A stretch of DNA of 64,000 nucleotides. Source: Thiosymbion sp942492625. Lineage in GTDB: Bacteria > Pseudomonadota > Gammaproteobacteria > Chromatiales > Chromatiaceae. Position 1 is the stretch's first letter; each line of letters begins with the position of its first letter. Below, piece by piece: positions 43,879-53,020 of this stretch. A program made the position numbers and the translations under genes. The stretch is taken from NCBI GenBank assembly GCA_942492625.1, contig CALOFM010000005.1, positions 310,001-374,000 on the forward strand, read 5' to 3'. A model generated the notes under the pieces. It was not told the origin of the DNA. It saw nothing but the letters and a program-made list of their open reading frames with translations, and ran no database searches.

Positions 43879-44906
43879 CTGCAATGGCTATCGGGGCCCG
43901 GTTCCAACCATTTCTCTGGACGGCAGCACTTTTAGCCGCTCCCTGCGGCGCCGGCGAGCCGGACCCGGCTCTGGTCACCGCCGAGCCTGCGGTACGTGAA
44001 ATCGCCCTCACCGGGTTCACCCGCGCGCGCGCCGAGCTGCCCCTGGTGGCGGAGACGCCGGGGCGCGTAGAGGAGGTCACGCAGGATATCGGCGGGACCA
44101 TCGGTGAGGACGGGACCTTCGCACGCCTGGACGATACCTTCATTGCGCTGGAGCTCGAAGAGGTAAAGGTCCAGCAAGAGCGCCTCCACGCCCAGATCGA
44201 CTATGATCGGCGCGAGGTCACGCGTTACACCAAGCTGGCACGCAAGAACAACGCCTCCGCCTCCCAGCTCGACACCCTGGAGCAGACCCTGCGGGACAAC
44301 CGCCACGAGCTGCGGGTCTTGGAGGTCAAGGAGCGGATCCTCGAAGAGCGCCTGGTGCGCACGCGCATCCGCGCCCCCGCGGGATGGCGCGTCACGGGCC
44401 GCGACCTGGAGCCCGGACAGTGGGTCAAGGACGGGGAGAGCGTCGGACAAGCGGCGGACTTTTCCGCCCTGATCGTTCCCTTCGCCCTCACGCCGGAGCA
44501 GCACGCTGCCCTGACCGCATCGAGCGGCGGCATCAGCCTGCGACTGCCCGACCTGCAGCTCGACGTGGCCGCAACCATCTACCGCACGAACCCGGGATTC
44601 GACCCGGCCACGCGAAAAATCGCCGTGGACCTTCAGATCCAGGACCAAGTCGAGCCCCGCCGCGGAGGCCTGCGCGCCCAGCTGAGGTTGCGCCTGCCGG
44701 AGCGGACCGGGGCGGTGATGCTGCCCCACGCAGCGGTGCAGCGCAGCTACGAGGAGCTTTGGGTCACCCGCGAGGACGGCGAGCGTCTGCGCGTCATGCT
44801 GCTCGGCAGCAGCACAGGAGCAGACGGCGAACGGCTGCGGGTCGCCTCACCGGATATCAAGCCGGGGCAGCGCTTCCAGCTTTCGCGGCGGCGAGCTAGC
44901 AAGTGA
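43875..44906 (+). CDS. RND efflux periplasmic adaptor
   Basis: Starts at the ATGA overlap with tetR. Residues 6-25 form a signal peptide (FLWTAALLAAPCGAG). Adaptor architecture is visible: AETPGRVEEVTQDIGGTIGE, an alpha-hairpin (about 90-160, ELEEVKVQQERLHAQIDYDR to ILEERLVRTRI), then RAPAGWRVTGRDLEPGQW and beta-barrel strands (LRLRLPERTGAVMLPHAA). It links the RND pump to an outer-membrane factor that is not encoded here. Its stop overlaps the pump's GTG start. Confidence 0.88.
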   Translation: MTAMAIGARFQPFLWTAALLAAPCGAGEPDPALVTAEPAVREIALTGFTRARAELPLVAETPGRVEEVTQDIGGTIGEDGTFARLDDTFIALELEEVKVQQERLHAQIDYDRREVTRYTKLARKNNASASQLDTLEQTLRDNRHELRVLEVKERILEERLVRTRIRAPAGWRVTGRDLEPGQWVKDGESVGQAADFSALIVPFALTPEQHAALTASSGGISLRLPDLQLDVAATIYRTNPGFDPATRKIAVDLQIQDQVEPRRGGLRAQLRLRLPERTGAVMLPHAAVQRSYEELWVTREDGERLRVMLLGSSTGADGERLRVASPDIKPGQRFQLSRRRASK

Positions 44907-47900
44907 GGCCCGTCGTCCGCTTCACCCTGGGTCAGCGGGTCCTGTTCAACCTGGTTTTCGTCCTCTTGATGGTGGCGGGCGCCTTCTCGGTGAGCCGGCT
45001 CTCCGTGGAACGCTATCCGGAGGTCAACTTCGGCAAGGTCATCATCAACACCATCTACCCCGGGGCCTCGCCGCGGGACGTGGAGGCATTGGTCACCATC
45101 AAGATCGAGGAGGCCCTGGACGGGCTTGAGCACGTAGAGTTTATCCGATCCAACTCGGTGCGCGAGCGCTCCACGCTGCTGGTCAAGTTCCAAGACGACA
45201 CGGACTACGACGCCCTCTTCGACGAACTGCGCTTTCGCGTGCTCAGCATGCTGGACGAGCTGCCGTCGGGAGTGGACCCCCCGACGTTCGACCTCATCAA
45301 CACCTCGTTCTGGCTGCCGGTGGTCTCGGTCAATCTGGTGGGCGAGCGCTCCAACCGGGCCCTCACCCTGATGGCCGAGGAGCTCCAGGTCCCCCTCTCG
45401 CGCATCCCCGGCGTCATCGAGGCGGAGGTCGTGGGCGAGTACCAGCGCGAGTTTCACGTCTACCTGGACCCGCACAAGCTCAACGCCCAGGGGGTGAGCT
45501 TCGAGCAAGTGGCCAGCGCCCTCGAGGACGCTAACCTGACCATCCCCGCCGGGGACTACAAGGACGGCTCAGGCGAGTTCGTGGTGCGGGTGGACGAGCG
45601 CTTCCGCACCCGCGAGCAGGTGGTCTCCACCGTGATTCGGCGTGACCTGGACGGCTCCTTCGTAACCCTGGAGGACCTGATCTCCGAAGCCTACGTCGGC
45701 TACCGGGACCCCCACATCATCACCTCCGTCAACGGCCGGGACTGCGTCACGGTCAAGATGCTAAAGGCCCCGGACGGCAACGCCCTGGACATCCACGACG
45801 CGGTCCTGCACATCGTCGACGAGCATGCCCCCAGCCTGCGGAAGCAGGGCGTGGAGGTGATCCTGACCCAGGACTCCACCACCTACATCAACGAGTCCAT
45901 GAGCACCCTGGGCTGGAACATGGCCGTGGGTATCGGGCTCGTCAGCCTGATCCTCTGGTACTTCATGGGCATGCGAAACGCGGCTCTGGTCACCGTCGGC
46001 ATCCCCTTCTCCTTCCTGGTGACCATGATCCTCATGGACCTCACCGGCAACTCCCTGAACGAGATCACTCTGTTCTCCTTCGTGCTGGTGTCCGGGATCA
46101 TCGTCGACGACGCCATCGTGGTGATCGAGAACATCTACCGCCACGTGCAGGAGGGCACCCCCCTGGAGCAGGCCATCGTCAACGGCACCGCCGAGGTGAT
46201 GCTGCCGGTGATCTCGGCCACGGCCACCACGGTGGCGGCCTTCCTGCCCATGTTGATCATGACCGGCTCCACCGGGGAGTTCTTCGCCCTCATACCCAAG
46301 GCCGTCAGCTTCGCCATCGTCGCCTCCCTGCTGGAGTGCCTGTTCATCCTGCCCTTGCATTACCTGGACTTCGGCCCGCGGCCCAAGGCCGGCGGTGTCC
46401 CTCTTGAGGACCGTGACAACGCCCTGCTGCGGGGCCTGCGCCGAGCCACCGACGCCCTGATCCGGCTCACCATGCGCTTGCGCTACCTGAGCCTCTCCCT
46501 GGTCTTCGTCATCTTCGTTGCCGCGGTGGCCATCCTCGGGGTCTCGATCGCCGGCGTCGCACCGCTGGTCCGCATCAAGTTCTTCCCGGACGACTACACC
46601 CTTTACTACGCCTTCGTCGAGGGACCGGCCAACACCCCCATCGAGATCACCGACGAGAAGACCCGCGAGATCGCCCGCTTCATCATGGACGATGGCCCCG
46701 GCTACGCCCGCTCAGCGGCGGGCTTCGCCGGCTTCGTCATCAACGAGGACTACGAGGAGGAGTTCGGTCACAACCTGGGCACCGTCGCCGTGCCCCTGCC
46801 GGACCGCAAGGAGCGCGCCTTCGACGACCCGTTGGAGCACCTGGATGCCATGCGCGAGCGGCTCAAAGAGCGCTTCGCCAAGGACGGCTTTGAGATCAGC
46901 GTGCGGGCCGAGAAGGACGGGCCGCCCACGGGCAAGGACGTGAACATCCAGATCGTGGGCTCGGACGAGCGCGCGGTGCAGGATCTATCCGACGCGCTGT
47001 TGCGCGCGTTGAGAGAGAACCCGGACCTGGGTCCCCATCTGACCGAGCTCAAAGACAATCGGGGCCGTCCCTCCCGCGTCTTCCGTCTGGAAGTGGACGA
47101 GCCCAGGGCCCATGAGCTCGGGCTGACGCAGGGAGACGCGGCGCGGCTGGCCGCGGCGGTGCTGGACGGCCGCTACATCGGCGAGTACCGCCTCAGCGAC
47201 GAGGAGATCGACCTCAAGCTCCGGATCGACCCGAGCTACATCGACGCCCCGGAGGCGGCGCTCTCCATCCCCGTGCAGGAGCACCCTTCGGGTCCCGTGC
47301 ACCTGGGGGACATCGTCCGTCCCGTGGCGGAGATCCAGCCCGGCGAGCTCAAGCGCTACCGCGGCCAGCGCAGCCTGACCATCACCGCCAACATCAAGCC
47401 GGGCGCGCCCATCTCCTCTTCCCGGGTCGCGGCCTGGGTCAAACAGCATTACCAGGAGATCCGCGACCGCTTCTCGGGGGCCACCCTGGTCTTCGGCGGA
47501 GAGTTCGAGGAGACCCAGCGCTCCTTCGACAGCCTGACCCAGGCATTCGGGCTGGCAGTGCTGCTGATCTACCTCATCCTGGCAACCCAGTTCAAATCCT
47601 ACGTCCAGCCGCTGATCATCCTCTCGGCGGTCATGTTCTCCATCATCGGCGTGGTCTTCGGCAAGCTGGCCACCCAATCCCTGTTCACGGTCAACAGCTT
47701 CATCGCAGTAGTGGGCGTCACCGGGGTGGTGGTCAACGACTCCCTGGTCCTGCTCGACTTCATCAACCGTCGTTACCGCGAGGGCATGTCCCGCATGCAA
47801 GCCGTCGCCGAGGGCGTGCGCGTGCGCCTGCGCCCCATCGTGCTGACCACCCTGACAACGACCCTGGGCCTGTTACCCATGGCTACGGGCATCCCCAGCT

Positions 47901-48061
47901 ACTCCCTGGTCTGGGGCACCATGGCGTCCACCTTCGTCACCGGCCTGGCCACGGCGACCTTCCTCACGCTCTTCATTGTCCCCGTGGCTTGGGATCTGCT
48001 GATGGAAGGGAAGGAGCGCAGGGCTGACAGACGAGAGCGTAAGGCCGCGGCAAGCAGCTAG
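44903..48061 (+). CDS. RND efflux transporter, inner-membrane pump (GTG start)
   Basis: A 1052-residue HAE-like RND pump starting at a GTG that overlaps the adaptor stop. The TM4 relay appears as GIIVDDAIVVIENIYRH. The FPDDYTLYYAFVEGPANTP porter domain and the C-terminal half (QAFGLAVLLIYLILATQFKS, GVVVNDSLVLLDFINRR) follow the RND pattern. It groups with the AcrB/MexF-like and single-pump branch rather than heavy-metal CzcA. This unit is independent of the island at 22-26 kb. Substrate unknown. Confidence 0.93.
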   Translation: MRPVVRFTLGQRVLFNLVFVLLMVAGAFSVSRLSVERYPEVNFGKVIINTIYPGASPRDVEALVTIKIEEALDGLEHVEFIRSNSVRERSTLLVKFQDDTDYDALFDELRFRVLSMLDELPSGVDPPTFDLINTSFWLPVVSVNLVGERSNRALTLMAEELQVPLSRIPGVIEAEVVGEYQREFHVYLDPHKLNAQGVSFEQVASALEDANLTIPAGDYKDGSGEFVVRVDERFRTREQVVSTVIRRDLDGSFVTLEDLISEAYVGYRDPHIITSVNGRDCVTVKMLKAPDGNALDIHDAVLHIVDEHAPSLRKQGVEVILTQDSTTYINESMSTLGWNMAVGIGLVSLILWYFMGMRNAALVTVGIPFSFLVTMILMDLTGNSLNEITLFSFVLVSGIIVDDAIVVIENIYRHVQEGTPLEQAIVNGTAEVMLPVISATATTVAAFLPMLIMTGSTGEFFALIPKAVSFAIVASLLECLFILPLHYLDFGPRPKAGGVPLEDRDNALLRGLRRATDALIRLTMRLRYLSLSLVFVIFVAAVAILGVSIAGVAPLVRIKFFPDDYTLYYAFVEGPANTPIEITDEKTREIARFIMDDGPGYARSAAGFAGFVINEDYEEEFGHNLGTVAVPLPDRKERAFDDPLEHLDAMRERLKERFAKDGFEISVRAEKDGPPTGKDVNIQIVGSDERAVQDLSDALLRALRENPDLGPHLTELKDNRGRPSRVFRLEVDEPRAHELGLTQGDAARLAAAVLDGRYIGEYRLSDEEIDLKLRIDPSYIDAPEAALSIPVQEHPSGPVHLGDIVRPVAEIQPGELKRYRGQRSLTITANIKPGAPISSSRVAAWVKQHYQEIRDRFSGATLVFGGEFEETQRSFDSLTQAFGLAVLLIYLILATQFKSYVQPLIILSAVMFSIIGVVFGKLATQSLFTVNSFIAVVGVTGVVVNDSLVLLDFINRRYREGMSRMQAVAEGVRVRLRPIVLTTLTTTLGLLPMATGIPSYSLVWGTMASTFVTGLATATFLTLFIVPVAWDLLMEGKERRADRRERKAAASS

Positions 48062-48134
48062 CTTTTGTCCTCCATCGTCCCGGCTCCAAGCCGAGACGAC
48101 GTACCTAAAGCCCCGAACCGTCCCGTGCGGACAC

Positions 48135-48497
48135 TCAAGAGTCCGACAAATCCAGCAGGATGCGCGGCATGTCCCCGGCCAGACCCAGATAAGGCGCGAT
48201 GCGGATCCGAACCCTGGAGTGCTCGGACTGCTTGCTCTGGACCTCGGCGGGTATGTCCTCGGCCACGTGGCGACCCGCAGAGAGAAAGTACGGCAGGACG
48301 ACGACCTCGCCCGCGCCGGCCTGCACCGCCGCCTCTATGCCATCCGGGATGGAGGGCTCGGCGATCTCCAAAAAGGCGCACCCGACAGAATCGAAGCGTG
48401 CACCAGCCTGGTCGGCGAGCAAATCCGCCAGCCGTCGGATCTCCTCGTTCGATGCCTCGCGGCGGCTTCCGTGGGCGACCAACAGCAGGCTACGCAT
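48135..48497 (-). CDS. Sirohydrochlorin cobalto/ferrochelatase-like CbiX
   Basis: A 120-residue short chelatase-fold protein. RSLLLVAHGSRREASNEEIR carries the chelatase His, and AFLEIAEPSIPDGIE and VVVLPYFLSAGRHVAEDIP carry the family's other motifs including the second His. The small, single-domain form inserts cobalt or iron into sirohydrochlorin as a homodimer. The start is set at the ATG at 48497, adjacent to the domain. It converges on the RND gene and lies just downstream of the pepN stop, perhaps cotranscribed. Confidence 0.88.
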   Translation of the reverse strand: MRSLLLVAHGSRREASNEEIRRLADLLADQAGARFDSVGCAFLEIAEPSIPDGIEAAVQAGAGEVVVLPYFLSAGRHVAEDIPAEVQSKQSEHSRVRIRIAPYLGLAGDMPRILLDLSDS

Positions 48498-48649
48498 CTG
48501 GTGTAATCCTCGTAAGAAATTCATCCGGTGGCAATCGAGCGCAGATCAACACCAAGCTGACCTTTCGTACCTGGTACGTCTTAGCGTCTCTGCGCGATCT
48601 GTTTGCAGGGTCTCCCGGCACAGGTGGCCATGGCAACTCGCGCGTTGAC

Positions 48650-51294
48650 CTACTGATCCGCCAAGCTCTTGGACACAACCTCGTAGACGTCCTTGGACAA
48701 AGACTCAACCTCCAGGATGCGTTCCAGCAGGGCGCGCATCAGACCCTGGCGGCCGTCGTCGAAGCGCCGCCAGCGCGCCATGGCCTGCAGCAACCGGGCG
48801 GCGATCTGGGGATTGATGGGATCGAGCTCCAGCACCCGATCGGCGAGGAACCGGTAGCCGGCTCCGTCCGCCGCGTGAAAGCGCACCGGGTTACCCGTGC
48901 AGAAGGCGCCGACCAGGCTGCGCACCCGGTTCGGATTGGTGTTGGAGTAATCGGGATGGCTCAGCAGCCGGCTCACGCGCCCAAGGGTGTCTTCTCTCTT
49001 ACCGGTTGCCTGGATGGCGAACCACTTGTCGAGCACCAATTGATCGTTTTTCCAACGCCGGTAGAAACCCGACAGGGCCTCCTCCCCCGACGCCCCGCCG
49101 CCATCGACCAGTAGACGCAGCGCCGCGAAGGCGTCGGTCATGTTTCGGTCGGCGGCAAATTGGTCGCGGCACAGGGCCCGTGCCTGCGGATCATCGCCCT
49201 GCATCAGGTAGCCGAGGCAAAGGTTCTTCATGGACCGCCGACCGACGGCCTCGGGCGTCGGCTCGTAGGGGCCCGTCTCCCGGTTCTCCTCGACGGCCGC
49301 GAGCAGCTCATCCTGCAGCTCCGAGGCGATGCGCGTCTTCAATGCCTCCCGGGCACGATGAATGCCGTCCACGTCCACGATCTCCATCTGGTCGGCCAGA
49401 TAGGACTCCGACGGCAATGTCAGGATCTCCGCCAGCAGGGCGCCGTCCGTCCCGCGGCTCTCCAGCGCCTGGCCGAAGGCCCCGATGAAGCCGCTTGGCA
49501 CCAGTGTGTCCGGCTCCGCAACCATCTGCAGCAGGATGCGCTGGGCCAGGGTCTGGGCCGCGTGCCAGCGGTTGAAGCCGTCGTTGTCCCGGGCCATGAG
49601 GAACATGAGCTCCTCATCGCTGTACTGGTAACGGACCTGCACCGGCGCTGAGAATCCCCGCAACAGGGACGGGACCGGCCGCTCGGGAATATCTAGGAAA
49701 ACGAGCCGCTCCACACCCTCGCGCAGCTCCAACATGCGCGTACCTGGAGCCGCGGCTTCGCCCTCCCCCTCCCGCCGCAAGGGCAAGTCCTGTCCGTTGG
49801 CGTCCAGCAAGCCCAGGGCAAACGGGATGTGCAACGGCTCCTTGTACGGCTGTCCGGGAGTCGGCGGCGTTTGCTGGGTAACCTCCAGGCTATAGGTCCG
49901 CGCTGCCGGGTCGTAGTCGCTGTTTACCTGAAGCTCGGGGGTGCCGGCCTGGGAGTACCAGCGCCGAAAGTGGGCGAGATCCCGTCCGCTAGCCTCTTCC
50001 ATGCAGCACACGAAATCCTCGGTGGTCACGGCCTGGCCGTCGTGGCGATCGAAATAGAGGTCGGTGGCCTTTCGGAACAGCTCGGGTCCCAGCAGATTGG
50101 CCAGCATGCGGACCAGCTCCGCACCCTTCTCGTATACGGTGGCGGTGTAGAAGTTGTTGATCTCGATGTAGGACTCCGGGCGCACCGGATGGGCCAGAGG
50201 TCCCGAATCCTCGGCAAACTGATGACCTCGGAGCATGCGCACGTCCTCGATGCGCTTGACCCCGCGGGATCCCATATCGGCGGAGAACTCCTGGTCGCGG
50301 AAGACGGTAAAACCCTCCTTGAGGCTGAGCTGGAACCAATCCCGGCAGGTGATGCGGTTACCGGTCCAGTTGTGGAAATATTCGTGGGCAATGACCCCTT
50401 CTATGCCCAGGAAGTCCTGGTCCGTGGCCGTGTCGGGCCGCGCCAGCACGTACTTGGCGTTGAAGATGTTGAGCCCCTTGTTCTCCATGGCGCCCATGTT
50501 GAAGTGGCCCACCGCCACGATCATGTAGACGTCCAGGTCGTACTCGCGGCCGTATTCCTCCTCGTCCCAGCGCATGGCCTTCTTCAGCGAGCGCATGGCG
50601 TGATCGCACTTGTCCAGGTTCTCGGGCTCCACGTAGATCCGCAGGTCGACCTCACGGCCCGATGCCGTCACGGTAGCGGTCGTCAACCGAGCGCAGGTCC
50701 CCGGCCACCAGGGCAAACAGGTAGCTCGGCTTGGGGAAGGGGTCCTCCCAGCGCGCCAGGTGCCGGCCATCGTCCAGGTCGCGGCTCTCGACCGGGTTGC
50801 CGTTGGACAGCAGCACCGGGTAACGAGCCTTATCCGCGGCGATACGGGTGCTGTACCTCGCCATGACGTCCGGCCGATCCAAGAAGTAGGTGATGCGGCG
50901 GAAGCCCTCGGCCTCGCACTGGGTGCAGAGCATGTCGCCGGAGAGATAGAGTCCCTCCAGAGCCGTATTCCGGGACGGGTGTACACGCACCCGCGTCTGG
51001 AGACGGAAGCGGTCCGGCACCCGGTGCACGATCAGGGACTCGGACTCGACCCGATACTCCGACGGTGCGAGATCCCTGCCCGTCGATGGCGACCCGTTCC
51101 AGCTCCAGCATCTCCCCGTGCAGCCGCAGAGTCCCCGTCGCCGCGCACGGCCGCCGGGTTGCGGCGGAGCTCCAGCGCCGCCTCCACCAGCGTCGTTTCC
51201 GGATCCAGGTCGAAGTGCAGGTCGACGCGTCGACCAGGAACTCGGGAGGACGATAATCTTTGAGGTGTACAGTGCGGGGCGTGTTACGGTACAT
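48650..51294 (-). pseudogene. pepN: Aminopeptidase N with four apparent N-terminal indels
   Basis: Zinc aminopeptidase of the M1 family. The catalytic half is one open frame with GAMENKGLN, the zinc site HEYFHNWTGNRITCRDW and the C-terminal helical domain, ending at 48650. The N-terminal domain changes frame four times: MYRNTPRTVHLKDYRPPEFL, then VDLHFDLDPETTLVEAALEL, then TLRLHGEMLELERVAIDGQ, then APSEYRVESESLIVHRVPDR and onward, then SGREVDLRIYVEPENLDKC. The switches lie near 51230, 51134, 51075 and 50670. As written no full-length protein is made. GAGG precedes the ATG at 51294 by 6 bp. It may be a pseudogene or carry sequence errors. Confidence 0.8.
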
Positions 51295-51498
51295 GAAGTG
51301 CCTCGTAGGTGGGAGGAAGATGGCCAATCGACCGGCAACCAGCGGCTGTACCGCGGCCGATCCACTTGCGCCAACCCGATGTTCGAGGGTTTTATTCCGG
51401 TCTGCAGCCCGGGAATTTCAAGCCGCGGCCTCGATATGCGCCGTTTGACCGCGCCACACGGGCCACCGATCAATGCCAACGCAGAACAGGTAGGAGCC

Positions 51499-51753
51499 AT
51501 GCCGAAAGTTGTAATGTACACGACCATGATCTGCCCTTACTGCATCCGGGCCAAGCACCTGCTGCAGCGCAAGGACGTGGACTTCGAAGAAATCCGCATC
51601 GACACGGACCGGGAGCAGATGCGGATCATGATGGAGCGCAGCCGGCGCAGAACGGTACCCCAGATCTTCATCGACGACTTTCACGTCGGCGGATTCGACG
51701 ACCTGGCCGAGCTGGATGCCCGCGGCGAGCTTGATCCCCTGCTGGGACGATGA
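51499..51753 (+). CDS. grxC: Glutaredoxin 3-type glutaredoxin
   Basis: An 84-residue dithiol glutaredoxin reducing disulfides with glutathione in the cytoplasm. AGGAG precedes the ATG. The redox motif is in MICPYCIRAKHLL, and the GSH-binding parts are TVPQIFIDDFHVGGFDDL. It overlaps hslR by ATGA. The Grx-Hsp15 pair is encoded together here, and diverges from pepN. Confidence 0.93.
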   Translation: MPKVVMYTTMICPYCIRAKHLLQRKDVDFEEIRIDTDREQMRIMMERSRRRTVPQIFIDDFHVGGFDDLAELDARGELDPLLGR

Positions 51754-52160
51754 GCAGCGTGAGCGGCGATCCGGGCGCGTCCATGCGGCTGGACAAGTGG
51801 CTCTGGGCCGCTCGCTTTTTCAAGACGCGCCAGCTTGCGGTCGAGGCCATCAACGGCGGCAAGGTGCAGGTCAACGGCCAGCGCACCAAGCCCGGTAAGA
51901 CGGTCCAGGCCGGCACACAGATGATCGTCCACAAGGGTTCTCTGGAGTGGGAACTGACGGTCAAGGCGGTCGCTAAGCAACGGCGGCCGGCGCCCGAGGC
52001 GGTCCTGCTGTACGAGGAGTGCGAAGACAGCCGGTTACGCCGTCAGGAGCTGGTGCGACAGCGGCGCGAGAGCGGCGACACGCTGACCGGTATCCCGGGG
52101 AGACCGAACAAACGCGATCGGCGGATGATCCAACGATTCACCCGCCGGTCGGAAGACTGA
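51750..52160 (+). CDS. hslR: Heat-shock protein Hsp15, ribosome-associated S4 protein
   Basis: Binds stalled 50S subunits carrying nascent chain-tRNA and helps recycle them after heat shock. The S4 RNA-binding fold spans about 10-75 (MRLDKWLWAARFFKTRQLAV, INGGKVQVNGQRTKPGKTV). A basic C-terminal tail (RRPAPEAVLLY to RRMIQRFTRRSED) is typical. Length 136 residues. Translation is coupled to glutaredoxin through the ATGA overlap. Confidence 0.9.
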   Translation: MSSVSGDPGASMRLDKWLWAARFFKTRQLAVEAINGGKVQVNGQRTKPGKTVQAGTQMIVHKGSLEWELTVKAVAKQRRPAPEAVLLYEECEDSRLRRQELVRQRRESGDTLTGIPGRPNKRDRRMIQRFTRRSED

Positions 52161-52179
52161 TCCGAACGAAACTCCGACT

Positions 52180-52638
52180 ATGGACAACGAGGTATTCCGC
52201 CGGACCTACCGCTCCATCAACGAGCGCTTTTGCCCCTACGAGAAGTGCATCCTGACCAATAACTGCGACTGCTCCCGCGCAAAACGTTTCTGCATCGCCG
52301 AGCGCGAGGGGGTCAACTGCGGCTCCGATGAGGCGCAGGCTTTGTGCCTGGAGCTGCTGGAGCTCCTGCGCCAACAGGCCCGTTTCGCGCTCAAGGCCAC
52401 CGACGAGCGGGCCGCCCTGCCCCACGCCAAGGCCATGCGCGTGCAGGTCGGTGGTCTGCGCGGGCTGCACGCCGTCGTCGCCCCGGGCGAGCCGATTCCG
52501 GCGAAGATCGACGATATCTCTGCCATCGTCGAGACGGCCCGCGCGCAGTTCGGAAGACTCCGCGACCTGCCCTACCAGCCCATTATTCAGCAGATCGCCG
52601 CCTACAAGGGCCGCAGACGGTTTCGCCGCCTGCGTTGA
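52180..52638 (+). CDS. Cys-cluster protein of unknown function
   Basis: A 152-residue protein beginning 19 bp after hslR, so probably in the same operon. Six cysteines cluster at residues 18, 23, 29, 31, 38 and 47 (CPYEKCILTNNCDCSRAKRF and GVNC). This could bind zinc or an Fe-S cluster. The remaining part is helical with a basic C-terminus (RGRRRFRRLR-like). I do not recognise the family. The glutaredoxin neighbour makes a thiol or metal role plausible but unproven. Confidence 0.6.
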   Translation: MDNEVFRRTYRSINERFCPYEKCILTNNCDCSRAKRFCIAEREGVNCGSDEAQALCLELLELLRQQARFALKATDERAALPHAKAMRVQVGGLRGLHAVVAPGEPIPAKIDDISAIVETARAQFGRLRDLPYQPIIQQIAAYKGRRRFRRLR

Positions 52639-53020
52639 GGCCGGCGCTCTTGCGGCTGCGAGCGTCCATCGAACGGCGCTTGCAGGCATGCTGCGATACG
52701 GGCCGACCCGCTCCTGCGAAAGGACAGCCGGGTGGTCAAAAAATGCCGCCGGCATGATGGACAACCGCCACCGTGGCGCGTCACAATTGGTCTGTTCTTC
52801 GAGCCGGAGCCGCCATCACGACCTATGTTGGTGCAGCCGCTCGAAAAAAACTTTCACCTGCATCCCGATTCATGCACTATGTGGGCCTTCTGCGGATATG
52901 GCCCGCAGTTTGCCTGGGTATTTTGGATGATCGCCAACCACCACCCTGCGATCTGCCGTTCCAAACTTTCCGCGGATTCAGATGATCCGCCCCTTGAGAA
53001 ATTTGGAGGAGACGTTCGAA
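52639..53020. other. Leader region of pckG
   Basis: About 380 bp with no gene I can support. It should contain the promoter for the PEP carboxykinase gene. TTCGAGC and GCTCGAA occur about 40 bp apart as an inverted pair near 52798-52846, but I cannot assign a role. Confidence 0.35.

Noticed and set aside
48135..48497. Evidence for a cobalamin-dependent class II ribonucleotide reductase because of CbiX nearby
   Set aside because: The reductase in this window is class Ia NrdA with a beta subunit, and CbiX also serves siroheme.
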